Source of the DNA: JANQPX01 sp039197065
Lineage (GTDB): Bacteria; Pseudomonadota; Alphaproteobacteria; Geminicoccales; Geminicoccaceae
NCBI GenBank assembly: GCA_039197065.1
Contig: JBCCUL010000017.1
Location: forward strand, 62,001 to 126,000
Length of the DNA: 64,000 nucleotides
Direction of reading: 5' to 3'
Part shown: positions 63,404 to 64,000 of the stretch, in pieces
Position numbering within the stretch: the first letter of the stretch is position 1
Layout: each line of letters opens with the position of its first letter
Position numbers and translations under genes: made by a program
The notes under the pieces: model-generated
Told to the model about the DNA's origin: nothing
The model's database searches: none
Seen by the model: the letters and a program-made list of their open reading frames with translations, nothing else

Positions 63404-64000
63404 GTGGATAGTACCGCTGACGAAAATGCAGCGCTCTATCGACTCCTGGCATGGCTGTCACCCAGCTATCCGATCGGTGCGTTTTCATACAGCCATGGGC
63501 TTGAGACCGCGATCGAGCAGGGTTTCGTGACGGACGCCGAAACACTGAGCGTCTGGATCACCGATATCGTCGAGCAGGGTTCGGGTCGAAATGACGGTCT
63601 CATTCTGCGCGCCGCCTACGGAGCCGCCATCGCCAACGATCAAGACGCGCTCATCGAAATCGCCGATCTCGCCGCCGCTTTTCAGCACACATCCGAACTT
63701 CTCCTCGAGACCACGAACCAGGGCCGGGCCTTTCTGGAGACCACGACCGCCGCCTGGCCGACCGCCACCCTGAAGAAGCTTGAACAGGTCCGGCAGGGAC
63801 GGCCCGCACCGCTGGCAGCGGTTGTGGGTGTGGCAGCGGCTGGACATGACATATCGCTGAGCGCGACGCTCCACGGCTATCTGCACGCCTTTGTCGCCAA
63901 TCTGGTCTCGGCGGGCGTGCGCCTCGTCCCGCTTGGCCAGACCGATGGTCAGCGCATCATCGCCGCCCTGGAGCCTGCGATCGCGAAAATCGCCTCCGAT
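63404..64000 (+). CDS. ureF: Urease accessory protein UreF (3' end cut)
   Basis: 199 codons from the GTG at 63404 (GGAGG 5 nt upstream). LLAWLSPSYPIGAFSYSHGLE and the following helices match UreF, which bridges UreD and UreG. The frame is open to the window edge; ureG is expected just beyond. Confidence 0.92.
   Translation, partial: MDSTADENAALYRLLAWLSPSYPIGAFSYSHGLETAIEQGFVTDAETLSVWITDIVEQGSGRNDGLILRAAYGAAIANDQDALIEIADLAAAFQHTSELLLETTNQGRAFLETTTAAWPTATLKKLEQVRQGRPAPLAAVVGVAAAGHDISLSATLHGYLHAFVANLVSAGVRLVPLGQTDGQRIIAALEPAIAKIASD

Overview
The window is GC-rich chromosomal DNA from an alphaproteobacterium. The evidence is codon usage, the CcmABC cytochrome c maturation genes, an AcnA-type aconitase, a UrtABCDE/urease block and a HAAT-type ABC cluster with two AMP-forming ligases. 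Hyphomicrobiales or Rhodospirillales are the likeliest orders, but the sequence does not settle this. There is no rRNA, tRNA, CRISPR array, prophage or insertion sequence. Genes are dense on both strands and the region looks like stable chromosome with accessory metabolic modules.

Left third (1-13 kb): the 5' end of mazG, a glycosyltransferase coupled to a LysR regulator, a cytochrome c', a vanadium-dependent haloperoxidase, an aldo/keto reductase, an orphan REC-Hpt protein, and two paralogous subtilisin-like lipoproteins with C-terminal beta-barrel-like regions. A two-repeat Cys lipoprotein sits between the proteases. Middle (13-32 kb): an ABC importer operon of the branched-chain amino acid type, bracketed by an acyl-CoA-synthetase-like ligase and a PaaK-like ligase, with a secreted ClpP-fold protein embedded in it. 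After that come ccmABC, aconitase A, an Atm1-type exporter, a HlyU-family protein overlapping an AlkB-like dioxygenase, and a 2-hydroxyacid dehydrogenase. From 32 to 48 kb: a flippase plus O-antigen-ligase pair, an SDR with a non-canonical active site facing a two-subunit aconitase X, an operon of choline-dehydrogenase-like enzyme, SBP56/methanethiol oxidase, 2Fe-2S ferredoxin and CoA-binding protein, a soluble quinoprotein dehydrogenase, a PBP4-like peptidase and a second GMC oxidoreductase.

Right quarter (48.2-64 kb) is the most interesting part: a continuous nitrogen-scavenging island, all on the + strand. It opens with a near-consensus sigma-54 promoter (48228-48242), followed immediately by a clear guanidine-I (ykkC) riboswitch (48262-48363). 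Next come a NitT/TauT-type importer (binding protein, permease, ATPase) and an agmatinase-family enzyme with features of the nickel guanidine hydrolase GdmH. A His-rich small protein follows, then a terminator and a second, consensus sigma-54 promoter (53228-53242), then urtABCDE and ureDABCEF (ureF cut by the window edge). Read together: guanidine is imported, hydrolysed to urea and ammonia, and urea (made or imported) is split by urease. Nitrogen limitation acts through sigma-54 and guanidine acts through the riboswitch. A family of imperfect long palindromes (two full copies, one half copy) has settled inside this island only.
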